Positions 11,549-19,553 of a stretch of 64,000 nucleotides of DNA are shown here, piece after piece (the stretch's first letter is position 1; the number at the start of each line of letters is the position of its first letter). A model generated the notes under the pieces. That model ran no database searches. It worked only from the letters and a program-made list of their open reading frames with translations, and was not told where the DNA came from. Source of the DNA: Chrysogorgia sp. JL179-B06. Its lineage: Eukaryota > Cnidaria > Anthozoa > Scleralcyonacea > Chrysogorgiidae. The DNA lies in assembly GCA_035772405.1 (NCBI GenBank), contig JAYKKM010000260.1:434001-498000 (forward strand), given 5' to 3'. The translations under genes were made by a program, and so were the position numbers.

Positions 11549-14065
11549 TCACAATCGCGACAATGTGTTATCTCTCACTACAATGTTTTTGTGACCATAC
11601 GCGTAGGAGTCAATACCATTTTTTAAAAGGTATCGTTTATCATCGAAACAGGATAGCGATACTTTATTAATTTCATAACTACCGAGCTGATGCTTGACAC
11701 TTCTTATGGTCTTCATTGTGTGTCGCAATTGTTTCTGCTCAAGTAACACACTTTTGTAATCTTCGTGTCTGATTACCTTTTTAATTATATTCTTTCTGAT
11801 ACCTTTAGCAGTTTTCCCACCACCTCCATCCTCTTTCAAATAACTGTACATCTTACTATGCAACCCAACGAACTCAATAATTGGCGTCCCAGCGCACTCG
11901 TCTTTCATCTTTCCAATAACTTTCTTGTTCTCTTTAAAAGCGAATGGGTTGTCTGCAGGATAGTCGCTATTGTCAAACTTTTCGCGCTCCTCCATGAAGT
12001 CAGAGTAAACGTCATCGGTTTTGATTGTGTACAACAGGCTGTCAGTGTCAGTGAAGTGTAATCTACAGGTGTCGCTAGAGTACTTTTTCATGATGTAATT
12101 ATAGTGAAAATTGTACATCAGCGTTTTGCTCAAGTCTAGTATGCACATACCCACATATGCAGGTCGATTTAGTGTCAGCGTTTCTTTAACTTTATGGACA
12201 GCGACTAAGTTCTCGCTAAATATCTTGCAAGACACAAACGTTGGCTTCGAGACAAGCTTTTTAAATTTCTTCGCAGTGGTCACTAATCTTACGTCCACAC
12301 GCTTCCTCAAGTTTTCCATTGTTTTTCCAAACACGCTGTTGTTCATCAACTTGAAGAAGTCCTTCTCGAAAGCGTTCTTAGCCGCAGTTCTTTTGACTGT
12401 ATTAAAGTCGATGTACTTGCCCAACCACTTAGACTGATCAAACTGTAGGACCCTATGAACCTTTTTGATTTTCAATCCAAGATCCATATACAACTGCAGA
12501 TTTCTATTGTGACACACGTACTTTTTTTTGTCCATCAAATTAGTCACCAGCTTCTTCACGCCACCAACACTCACATTAAACTTATTTTTGATTTTCGTGC
12601 AGTACTCCGACAACATGTCAACAGTTATCTCCATCTTCTCAGGAGCCAGCGGGTAATCGTTATGCAGGTCATGCAAATGGTCTGGATACTCCAAGTCGAC
12701 TTCAAACAGTAAGCCCTTTTTACTATTGTTGTGATAGTCACATAGATTAACCTTTTCTATTTCTTTCTTAGTTAACCATTTAAAACCACCCGTGGGAAGA
12801 CTTTGGCTCATTGCCCACCCATACAAATTGTTGGCATCAAGGTACATCAAATACTTCGACTCTTTCGATTTATCGTACCCCTTCATGTACTTATTATTTG
12901 CCACGCCATGTCTGCTGCATATGTAGCTCACACCACCGCGCATACCCATTTCTACGAACTGAAACATGTCAATGTCAGACAACAAATCAAGTTCCACACC
13001 AGTCATCTTTAACATCGCGTCCCAAGCCAATCCAGGTGATGTGAAATAGTGACACGGGTCTAATTTATACTCACGATGACATGTCTTTCTAAAGTTCTCA
13101 AAAACGTCGGCAAGCAAGAGCACATCACTTTTCAAATACAGGTCGTGATACCCACCCATACTTTCAACGTCGAAGTAGTCCCACACATCGCAAGCGCGCT
13201 CGTGCATTTCTTCCGTAATATGCTCGTCATTCAGAATATTGTGAAAGTCCTTTTTGGAGGGTAGCTCACATTCATCGAATTTATCAAAGGAGTCCATATA
13301 ATCGTAGGGATAGACCCCCTTTCTTGTCATGAGTGCCAACCCCTCATCATGAAACACTTCTGACGTGTATTTGAAAGCGTCTCTTGGTAGGTTCTTCACC
13401 AAGTTGTCTAGACCACTACTCATGAACTGAAAGCTGTCCAAGAATACCAAGTTTTTTCCAAGCATGAACGCCATGTACTTCTCCATGTTGTTTGGTATCA
13501 CATTTATGTCTTGACCAAACTTGCCAATTTCCTGCATGATGAAATGGCTATCGTAACCGTGTAAGTTATGAAAGATCACAGGAATTTTATCACTCAATTT
13601 AAAGTTCACGTTACAGTCGCGATGTGCGGACCCTCTGTACTCACCTGAGACATGACAGTGGTCTCTCACTCTAACGTCAGCGCCAGTGTACTCAACACTA
13701 CAAATATGACAACTTTTAGCCTCATCGAAGTCCTTCTTATCGTCATCAGTCAGTATCATTTCTTTGTTAAAGTGACTCTCAGATGTCTTTTTACAATATT
13801 CAACAATTTCTAACATCTCCCCAATGAACTTGTTAACTGCATTTTCACTGCGATACACTTTCACTGGCTTACTATACTCATTGTCATAGCAACAAACCAA
13901 TTTATACCCATAACCACAGTCAACGTGCCTCTGATAAGCGTTTGTGTAGCTACACTTGCTTGATGGTGTTGCTGTGTGCACCTTCTGTGTGATAGCCTCG
14001 AAGTCTGCATACACCACAAATGGTACGTTTAATTGTCTACTATAATTCTTATATTTCACCTTCAT
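11549..14065 (-). pseudogene. polB: Polinton protein-primed DNA polymerase B, main C-terminal part
   Basis: This 838-residue open frame holds the exonuclease and polymerase domains. Visible motifs in order: YADFEA (exo I), HNLHGYDSHFI (exo II), KSDVLLLADVFENF (exo III), then LDANNLYGWAM (Pol A with the catalytic Asp), KLMNNSVFGKTMEN (Pol B) and FTDTDSLLY (Pol C, DTD). KTAKGIRKN follows in the thumb. All catalytic residues look intact. The frame's first Met is not the native start: the N-terminal regions lie upstream, part of them inverted (14078-14448) and the rest at 14454-15192. As it stands no full polymerase can be made from one frame. The stop lies just inside the left terminal repeat. 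Confidence 0.93.
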
Positions 14066-14077
14066 ACCTTTCGTCGA

Positions 14078-14448
14078 AGTACGTCAGTCACACCAGCGAG
14101 CTGAATTACGACGGAATTGACTTCCCAGTCACACTCAAAGATTACAACAAGATTGAAAAGGCTAACGATATTAGCATTAATGTCTTTGGGTACGAAAATA
14201 AGCAGCCATTTCCTGTGTATGTTTCTAAGGAGGTGTACCCCGACCATATGGACCTATTGTTGATAACTACCGATAGCAACAAGCATTATGTGTACATTCG
14301 CGATTTCAACAAATTCATGTATCGTCAGACAGAGCATAAGGCAAGAAAGCACTTTTGTAGGTATTGTTTGCAGTGTTTCACCCGAGCGGACGTGCTTGAA
14401 CGCCATATTGAAGTGTGTTTGGTCATTAATGGGAAGCAAGCTAGCTAG
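14078..14448 (+). pseudogene. polB: Inverted internal segment of polB
   Basis: This plus-strand frame encodes a block that belongs in PolB between the N-terminal region and the exonuclease domain: GIDFPVTLKDYNKIEK, then VFGYENKQPFPVYVSK, LLLITTDSNKHYVYIRDFNK, and a zinc finger KHFCRYCLQCF..H..C ending INGKQA. The neighbouring polB parts are both on the minus strand, so this block is flipped. The right junction lies at a short palindrome AGCTAGCT (14439-14446), the left one within about 14066-14085. Confidence 0.85.
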
Positions 14449-14453
14449 GTGGC

Positions 14454-15192
14454 ACCATCTAAAACACTCGTTGTCGTCCCCATTATTTACGTTTATCAAA
14501 CCCTTCATACTGTTGCACAGCTCCTTTGGCAGCGCAATGTAGCTACTCCCATGCAAAGGTCTATAAATAGCGATATTGACGTAATGTGCATCTATTTTGT
14601 CGATAGTCCATCCAGACCCCTCAGATAACCACCCAGCTATCCGCGTCAAGATCTGTTCCGATCCACGATTGGCAACATCCTCAATATCATGCTCATTAAT
14701 GACGACAAACGTTCCGCTGTTAAAGTAGGCAGTTTTATATGTGGTCTTATCGAACCCTAAATCTTTCTCGAAAGTGATCTTAACTGTCTCTACCACTTTC
14801 ATTCCGTTGGTCTCACCCAACTCACGTCTCAAAAGGTTAATGACAGCGCTTCTAGTTGCGTTTACCTGATTGATGTCTCTGGCGTTAACCACCTCGACTC
14901 CATAAGACCTTGTAAACCCTCTCAACGCTCGATCCAACAGCCGCGGGCTATGGTCTTCAACTGTGGATTGTGCTTCCTGATTTCTAACAAGACGGTTATA
15001 CGTCCGACTACCAATATTAACTCGCCTGTTTGTCAGTGGATTAACAATAGTCACATTTGTCGTGTCACTAAAAACACCATCTCTAACAAGTTGATTGTAG
15101 ACTCGCCCATGAACGTTGACTGCTCTACCTGTTAGTGGATTTACAACAGCTGCGTCAGTTCTAGCGAGTGAGTTTTCTGCGACGTCACCCAT
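14454..15192 (-). pseudogene. polB: PolB N-terminal part with tandem adaptor-like repeats
   Basis: The frame begins MGDVAENS. It has two similar repeats, VVNPLTGRAVNVHGRVYNQL (about residues 17-36) and IVNPLTNRRVNIGSRTYNRL (about 49-68), which resemble the NPxTGR-type 2-cysteine adaptor motif of large DNA viruses. A Polinton PolB N-terminal region follows: LDRALRGFTRSY, TYKTAYFNSGTF, ISEGSGWT-like EGSGWTIDKIDAHY, LPKELCNSMKGLINVNNGDD, NECFRWCHL. Past CFRWCHL the frame enters the inverted block and is no longer native, ending by chance at 14254. TAGTATATAG lies directly upstream of the start. Confidence 0.8.
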
Positions 15193-15204
15193 GGCTTCTA
15201 TATA

Positions 15205-15768
15205 CTACACTTGTATTTTTTTCCTAAGCCACTCGTTGTAATAACGATCGCTACTTTCACACCATCCCAACTTTGGATACACCACCCCAAACAGATTGTC
15301 GTCAAACTTCTCTTTCACCTTTCCGTCTTTAAGGTCTGGCACCCTCTCGAGTGTCTCGAGTTGTCTTCTATGACACAACCTAATAATGTAGTATCCGTAT
15401 CTGCTAACGTTTCTACCCTTTATCAAATTGCATGAGTACAACACATTGACAACTTTCAAGAAGTCCTCTTTTATCAACTCAAGGTGCTCACCCTTCGCAA
15501 CGTTCCGCAGTCTCCTTCCCATCCACCAAGACCGTTTGTGAACGCTTTTTAGTCGTGTGAGTCTCATGTCACTATAACTCTGAACGTAACCCCATTCGAT
15601 GTCGCCACACTTTGGACACGCGTACCCACCACAGCCAGTCATGTTTTTCACAACGCCACAATCCAAGCAGTAGTAAAGCCTGAAGGTGCCTCCACACTCA
15701 ATTTGCGTTTCATTCGCGATCTCATCAATTGTGTAACCATAACTCATCTGCCTCATAAGTTTGTCCAT
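15205..15768 (-). CDS. Zinc-ribbon protein, possibly VLTF3-like
   Basis: About 187 residues from the ATG at 15768; the longer frame starts with GTG. The N-terminal third has a four-cysteine zinc ribbon, YYCLDCG with CPKCG about 15 residues later. A basic helical region follows (HKRSWWMGRRLRNVAKGEHLELI). This layout, zinc ribbon plus a conserved H/W/G-E region, recalls poxvirus late transcription factor VLTF3-like proteins, reported in several Polinton-like lineages. The match is by pattern only. It could instead be another zinc-ribbon regulator. AGTAGTATAAGTG sits immediately before the ATG. It stops 12 bp before the polB start, in the same direction. Confidence 0.55.
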   Translation of the reverse strand: MDKLMRQMSYGYTIDEIANETQIECGGTFRLYYCLDCGVVKNMTGCGGYACPKCGDIEWGYVQSYSDMRLTRLKSVHKRSWWMGRRLRNVAKGEHLELIKEDFLKVVNVLYSCNLIKGRNVSRYGYYIIRLCHRRQLETLERVPDLKDGKVKEKFDDNLFGVVYPKLGWCESSDRYYNEWLRKKIQV

Positions 15769-15791
15769 CACTTATACTACTCCAACATTTT

Positions 15792-16211
15792 TTATCGAAC
15801 CAATACCCACACTACTATTCCACTACCCAAACCTAACGCACCAACAAACAGCAATTGGTATTCCTTCATTTCCTCGCTCGGTTGGTAGTAATCCGCAATC
15901 TTCGGACTCTCAGTGAACACTCGACCGCTGTAGTGAATGGTCGTTACGCTTCTAAGTTCTTCCAACGCGTGGTTTGTGTCATTGATGTCAGCATTAGCAT
16001 CAGAGAGCTGTTGTCGCAAACGCTGGATCTTATCTTTTTTAGCGATTTCATTTTCATACCACACTTCTTTCGCACTGGCTAACTGTTCCAACGCATGGTT
16101 GTGTCTTTTCATCTCAGCTTCATAACCTGAGTGATTAAACTTCGAAAACATAAAGCCAGCGCCTGCAAAAGCTATCGCATTGAAAATCCCTCCAGCCACA
16201 ACACTCACCAT
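15792..16211 (-). CDS. Conserved Polinton membrane/coiled-coil protein
   Basis: 139 residues. A hydrophobic N-terminal segment (residues 3-22, VVAGGIFNAIAFAGAGFMF) is followed by a charged coiled-coil region (about 30-95, heptad-like RLRQQLSDANADINDTNHAL). SPKIADYYQPSEEMKEYQLL precedes a C-terminal hydrophobic helix (LFVGALGLGSGIVVWVLV). This arrangement is common for small Polinton proteins near the minor-virion genes. Function is unknown; a membrane or capsid-associated structural role is inference. It lies 4 bp from the next gene upstream. Confidence 0.65.
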   Translation of the reverse strand: MVSVVAGGIFNAIAFAGAGFMFSKFNHSGYEAEMKRHNHALEQLASAKEVWYENEIAKKDKIQRLRQQLSDANADINDTNHALEELRSVTTIHYSGRVFTESPKIADYYQPSEEMKEYQLLFVGALGLGSGIVVWVLVR

Positions 16212-16215
16212 TAAC

Positions 16216-16452
16216 TTACGTTGATTTAAATGGATCTGTCGGTATCCACTTTTTCGATTGCATCCATTTTACTAACAACGTTCCTGCACCAACAGCTGCA
16301 GCAAGTTTCACTGTGCCTCTCACTGTCTCTGGTGTTCCTAATGGTTCCCCCAAAGCCTTTTTCGAAATCATACTCACTACCACAGCACCAGTCGTAACAA
16401 GTAGCGCGTCATACAGTTCGTTCATAAGTTCTTTTCGATCGATCGCAGCCAT
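16216..16452 (-). CDS. Small Polinton membrane protein
   Basis: 78 residues from the ATG at 16452 (MAAIDRKEL), with GTATAT touching the start. The longer frame opens with TTG and is not credible for a eukaryote. Two hydrophobic stretches, ALLVTTGAVVVSMIS and VKLAAAVGAGTLLVKWM, are separated by KKALGEPLGTPETVRGT. The C-terminus is KKWIPTDPF. Function unknown; probably a two-helix membrane or virion protein. Confidence 0.65.
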   Translation of the reverse strand: MAAIDRKELMNELYDALLVTTGAVVVSMISKKALGEPLGTPETVRGTVKLAAAVGAGTLLVKWMQSKKWIPTDPFKST

Positions 16453-16475
16453 ATATACATTGTCGTGTGTTTTGT

Positions 16476-16823
16476 TCAAGAATCAAATGTGTCGAGTGTT
16501 GGACGACGAGTTCTATGACTTTCCGACACACTAGCTACTGCAGTACTCACGGGCTCTAATCGTGTCTCTTTTTCACTGCTAATTGTGTACCATAGCGAAG
16601 CGCCAGCAATGATAACACCAAGTGTTCCAACAATATAACCATAGCTCCACTCACTGCCCTGTTCTTCGTTGACTATCATTTCACACATTTTCTTTTCTTT
16701 CGCGGCTTTCGATATCTCGGCCAACTTTTTACCAGCAGCGACACGCTTTGGGTCCTTCACCTTAACACTTTTCACATCAGCCGTGATCTTTGCTTCGACA
16801 GCCGTCTGTGAGTCTTCAGCCAT
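16476..16823 (-). CDS. Lysine-rich single-helix membrane protein
   Basis: 115 residues. A lysine/alanine-rich N-terminal half (VKDPKRVAAGKKLAEISKAA) precedes one transmembrane helix (GYIVGTLGVIIAGASLWYTI, about residues 62-81) and a polar tail. The basic-then-membrane plan could suit DNA or capsid tethering, which is inference. It starts a run of minus-strand genes and is divergent from the gene at 16956, sharing the 132-bp region between them. Confidence 0.65.
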   Translation of the reverse strand: MAEDSQTAVEAKITADVKSVKVKDPKRVAAGKKLAEISKAAKEKKMCEMIVNEEQGSEWSYGYIVGTLGVIIAGASLWYTISSEKETRLEPVSTAVASVSESHRTRRPTLDTFDS

Positions 16824-16955
16824 CTAATACACTATCACGTGTTATCTTACTCGCAGTTGACCTCACAGGTATCTCACAGTTGACCTCACAGGTATCTCAC
16901 AGTTCCCCAAACGAAACGCACTAAAAATTAGGATTTTTTCTGGGAGTGTAGTATA
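16824..16955. promoter_or_regulatory. Divergent intergenic region with 23-bp direct repeats
   Basis: Between head-to-head genes. CAGTTGACCTCACAGGTATC starts at 16854 and again at 16877 (23-bp period), with a third partial CAGTT at 16900. TAGTATA abuts the ATG on the right. Likely a bidirectional promoter; the repeats are candidate regulator sites. Confidence 0.55.
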
Positions 16956-17642
16956 ATGACTCAAGCCCGAGAGGTTAGCGAAGCAGAGCTTGTCGACATG
17001 CGGAGAAACGACTTTGTCAACGTGTCTATCCCACAAGGCGCCTCTGGACCCGACGTCTTAAGAGTGTACTCGTCAGTCTACACGTTGTGCAACCCCAGAG
17101 GCGGAAGGGCGTTAAGACGATTTGGTTCTCGGATTACCTTTACGAAGCTTCTTCACGACGCTTGGATCTATCTTCAAGAAGATAGAGCCAACGAGTTGGC
17201 TGACAGCTTAGCTAGCATAATCCCTGTGTGGTGTTACTCATCATTCAAACACCTTGTGTTAGCGAGTGGTGTCTACTTGGGCAACCCTTGTGAGTCCACC
17301 GCCACGCTACTCGGTAACTACCTCGAAGTGTTCTTAGCGACCGTTCTATGGAAACCATGCCCAACCAAAACCAAAGCGTGGCTAGAGCTCGCCGCAAACC
17401 GCGACGTTAACGTTTGTACGGTGGGGTGTAACGAGATAGTGGGTGCGGGCGACATCGACGATCACATAATGTCATCTACCCACTGGTATTTTGCGTGTGG
17501 CGAAGAGGCGTATACGTGCTACCCGTGCGGTATGGAGATCAATAGCCCAACGCATCACTTAAGACACGAGAGCTCGCGGTCCCATCTTAAAAACTTAGAG
17601 CTTCAGCGGATATTTAACAACGAACGACGGTTGCCACAATGA
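16956..17642 (+). CDS. Uncharacterised protein with C-terminal C2H2-like finger
   Basis: 228 residues, no family recognised with confidence. The N-terminal two thirds are globular (VSIPQGASGPDVLRVYSSVY, then FGSRITFTKLLHDAWIYL). The C-terminus has YTCYPCGMEI followed by HHLRHESSRSHLKNL, a C-x2-C then H-x5-H pattern similar to U1-like C2H2 fingers. There is also an upstream HWYFACGEEAY cysteine, so a BIR-like or other zinc fold is possible, though the spacing does not fit BIR well. GTGTAGTATA immediately precedes the ATG. It lies 31 bp upstream of the thymidine kinase, in the same direction, in the accessory block. Confidence 0.6.
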   Translation: MTQAREVSEAELVDMRRNDFVNVSIPQGASGPDVLRVYSSVYTLCNPRGGRALRRFGSRITFTKLLHDAWIYLQEDRANELADSLASIIPVWCYSSFKHLVLASGVYLGNPCESTATLLGNYLEVFLATVLWKPCPTKTKAWLELAANRDVNVCTVGCNEIVGAGDIDDHIMSSTHWYFACGEEAYTCYPCGMEINSPTHHLRHESSRSHLKNLELQRIFNNERRLPQ

Positions 17643-17673
17643 AAAAAAATATTTCTCTGAGGGTATAGTAACC

Positions 17674-18246
17674 ATGAAGAAAGTTGGTAAACTGGAAATC
17701 GTGATTGGTCCCATGTTTGCAGGAAAAACGACAGAGATTCTCCGCAGGCTAGTCGCGTTAAGTAAATCAGGACTCAAAGTCCTCTACATGAACAACGCTG
17801 GTGACACTAGACGAACTGACCACACGTTCTCCACACATCGTCAGACCATTGTTGTCGGATCAGACAGTTTATCCGCAAAGTTAATCACCAACCTTCCGAG
17901 CTCTTCCAAACTAACTGATTATGACGTCATTGGCATTGACGAAGGTCATTGGTACTCTGATCTACTCCCAGTTATTCGTGACTACATCAAAGCTGGCATT
18001 CACGTCATTATTTGTGGTCTCATAACAACAGAGCATTTAAAAAGACTTGGTGAGCTTGACACACTCTTCCCAATGGCAGACGACATCACATTTCTAAAAG
18101 CGTATTGCGCCGTTTGTCGTGACACTGATGGAACAACTGTCGAAGCACCATTCAGTTGGAGATATAACCCAGGACCATCATTTGTTGGTGGTGCTGAACA
18201 ATACAAAGCAGTGTGCAGACGTCATCATCCTTCCACACAAAATTAA
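17674..18246 (+). CDS. tk: Thymidine kinase, TK1 type
   Basis: 190 residues, normal length for the TK1/poxvirus-type family, which phosphorylates deoxythymidine with ATP in the nucleotide salvage pathway. The P-loop GPMFAGKTT is at residues 12-20. IGIDEGHW (about 86-93) is the Walker-B/DEG region with H where Q is usual. ICGLITT follows the strand after it. CAVC (about 145-148) and VCRRHH near the C-terminus are the zinc-binding lasso cysteines and histidine. YNPGPSFVGGAEQYKAVC matches the substrate-binding lasso. No motif is lost except the DEGQ to DEGH change. GGTATAG lies just before the start. Nucleotide-synthesis genes are not core Polinton genes, so this is probably captured cargo that raises dTTP in the host cell. 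Confidence 0.93.
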   Translation: MKKVGKLEIVIGPMFAGKTTEILRRLVALSKSGLKVLYMNNAGDTRRTDHTFSTHRQTIVVGSDSLSAKLITNLPSSSKLTDYDVIGIDEGHWYSDLLPVIRDYIKAGIHVIICGLITTEHLKRLGELDTLFPMADDITFLKAYCAVCRDTDGTTVEAPFSWRYNPGPSFVGGAEQYKAVCRRHHPSTQN

Positions 18247-18361
18247 GGGTGTTCTCAATACGTCCCACTTTTTAAAATTTAGACATTGGACACATGAAGC
18301 GCCCAATGTCATAGAGACAATATTTTTTCACGCATAGACAGAGGTAGCCACACACATAAAA
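18247..18361. terminator. Convergent 3' intergenic region with hairpin
   Basis: Lies between the ends of the thymidine kinase and the BRO-N gene. GACATTGG (18282-18289) and CCAATGTC (18303-18310) form an 8-bp stem with a 13-nt loop. A run of T follows. A transcription-end role is inference. Confidence 0.35.
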
Positions 18362-19129
18362 TTAGTTGCGCACCACACAGTGATGTCTCTCGTGGTTACT
18401 TAACGCTGCTTTATTTTTAAATTTACGAAAACACTGGGAACATTGAAACCCAATGTCAAAGAAATATTTTATGATCGTGGTAATAGCGTCGTCGTACGAG
18501 TCGCACAACAACGTTAGATAACCAGCGGATTTGTATCTGAGTAGCAGAGAGTCTTGCTCTTTGGATGTCTCACCTGTGCCACCTGGGTTCTTGAACTCAA
18601 TCACAAGCCCGCTGTGTTGTCGGTTTGCATTGGCAATAATCAAATCAGGTGTTCCACGTTGGTAACCTTTTTTCCACGAATTTATTCTTTTACTTGAAGT
18701 GTCTTGATTTTCACCACAAGCGGCTATCAAAATAGCTTCTGGATAATATTTCCTAAGAAAACCAACGACTTTCGTGTGAAGATCGAACTCAGTGATCATT
18801 TTAAACTGGTTGTGTTTGAGACCAACGTCAGCTACAGTCTTTCTAGCACTTGGTAAGACTTCTGAGTGCACCCACCTTCCAAACTGTTTCGCGCGCTCCA
18901 TTTTACTCGAGAACACCAACGAGTAGACCCCAAGTTCGTTGATAAACGAGGCCTGCTCCATCTTCACTCTACAGTCAGGTTCGACGTGGTCGTGTACTGC
19001 ATCTTTTGGTCGAGCATAACCTAGAGCGCTCGCGACTTCTTTCGCTTTGAACCATATATCACCATTATTCATAGCCGTCGTGATTTGGTGACCATCGAAA
19101 TCAAATAGTTGAAGTGCCATGGAAGTCAT
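18362..19129 (-). CDS. BRO-N + VRR-NUC nuclease + C2H2 zinc-finger protein
   Basis: 255 residues from the ATG at 19129 (MTSMALQLF); MALQLF is an alternative start, and the longer frame opens with GTG. Residues about 5-98 form a BRO-N domain: WFKAKEVASALGYARPKDAV, VYSLVFSSKMERAKQFGRWV, then VLPSARK. Residues about 115-215 resemble a VRR-NUC/PD-(D/E)XK nuclease: HTKVVGFLRKYYPEAIL, KKGYQRGTPDLIIAN, VIEFKNPGG, and a conserved Q-x3-L-x2-Y. The D of TPDL and E-x-K are the catalytic pattern. The C-terminus has one finger, CSQCFRKFKNKAALSNHERHHC. BRO-N domains bind DNA in baculovirus and phage proteins. The combination suggests a DNA-targeted nuclease or regulator; function is inferred. Confidence 0.85.
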   Translation of the reverse strand: MTSMALQLFDFDGHQITTAMNNGDIWFKAKEVASALGYARPKDAVHDHVEPDCRVKMEQASFINELGVYSLVFSSKMERAKQFGRWVHSEVLPSARKTVADVGLKHNQFKMITEFDLHTKVVGFLRKYYPEAILIAACGENQDTSSKRINSWKKGYQRGTPDLIIANANRQHSGLVIEFKNPGGTGETSKEQDSLLLRYKSAGYLTLLCDSYDDAITTIIKYFFDIGFQCSQCFRKFKNKAALSNHERHHCVVRN

Positions 19130-19155
19130 CACTATATAGTCTCCCACAAAAAAAA

Positions 19156-19296
19156 CTACTCGATGTGGGCGTTAGGTTTTTTATAGATCTGGTTTGTTGT
19201 GTACCAACGCATCAGGTGCGTTTTATTAGTCTTCGGTTTGCTACGTCGTCTGAAAAAGTTTCTAATGTTACGAACCAGCTTTCTAAACCAACCCAT
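19156..19296 (-). CDS. Small basic peptide (46 aa)
   Basis: A short ATG frame fills the gap between two minus-strand genes. It begins MGWFRKLVRNIRNFFRRRS, an amphipathic, strongly basic helix, and ends in TNQIYKKPNAHIE. The start is 6 bp after the upstream gene and the stop 26 bp before the BRO-N start, consistent with the packing of this element. A membrane-active or DNA-binding peptide is possible. No homolog is known to me. Confidence 0.5.
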   Translation of the reverse strand: MGWFRKLVRNIRNFFRRRSKPKTNKTHLMRWYTTNQIYKKPNAHIE

Positions 19297-19302
19297 TTTA
19301 AC

Positions 19303-19509
19303 TTAGGTCGCGTCTTCTACCACTCCCACAGTGTCTGACTCTGGTAACACGATAGGTTCGCCGTAAGTCTTTTTAGACCTCATACCAATCTCGGCGTGGA
19401 GCTCGAGAGTTATATCACCGCGGCCAAATGATCCACCAGCTTTGAACATGTGATCAGTCGTCTTATTTATCTTATATATTTCACGTTCTTTTGAAATACA
19501 TGCTCCCAT
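19303..19509 (-). CDS. Small protein with N-terminal myristoylation-like motif
   Basis: 68 residues from the ATG at 19509; the longer frame opens with GTG and overlaps the fibre gene. The start MGACISKE matches the MGxxxS N-myristoylation pattern with an adjacent cysteine for palmitoylation, suggesting membrane targeting. The rest (KINKTTDHMFKAGGSFGRGD, then EPIVLPESD) is not recognised. TATATGG overlaps the start. No homolog is known to me. Confidence 0.5.
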   Translation of the reverse strand: MGACISKEREIYKINKTTDHMFKAGGSFGRGDITLELHAEIGMRSKKTYGEPIVLPESDTVGVVEDAT

Positions 19510-19553
19510 ATATTTAACACTGGTTTGGAAGATCACTTTAATGCATCGAACAC

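Larger units (their letters stand above)
10829..11565 (+). repeat. Polinton left terminal inverted repeat
   Basis: Reverse complement matches 28362-29063. The inner boundary follows GTCACAATCGCGACAATG (ends 11565). The left copy is 35 bp longer: it holds a 90-bp insertion (10922-11011) partly offset by indels in the subterminal repeats. The inner part is a reverse copy of the 3' end of the gene at 27985-28494, so the repeat has spread into coding sequence. The last codons of the polB frame also fall in it. Confidence 0.93.

Noticed and set aside
11549..14065. Numerous plus-strand frames across polB (for example 12111-12437, 12803-13044)
   Set aside because: Antisense shadows of the strongly conserved polB frame; no motifs of their own.
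16956..17642. BIR domain or adenain-like protease
   Set aside because: Cys/His spacing does not fit BIR, and no ordered His-Asp/Glu-Gln-Cys pattern is seen.
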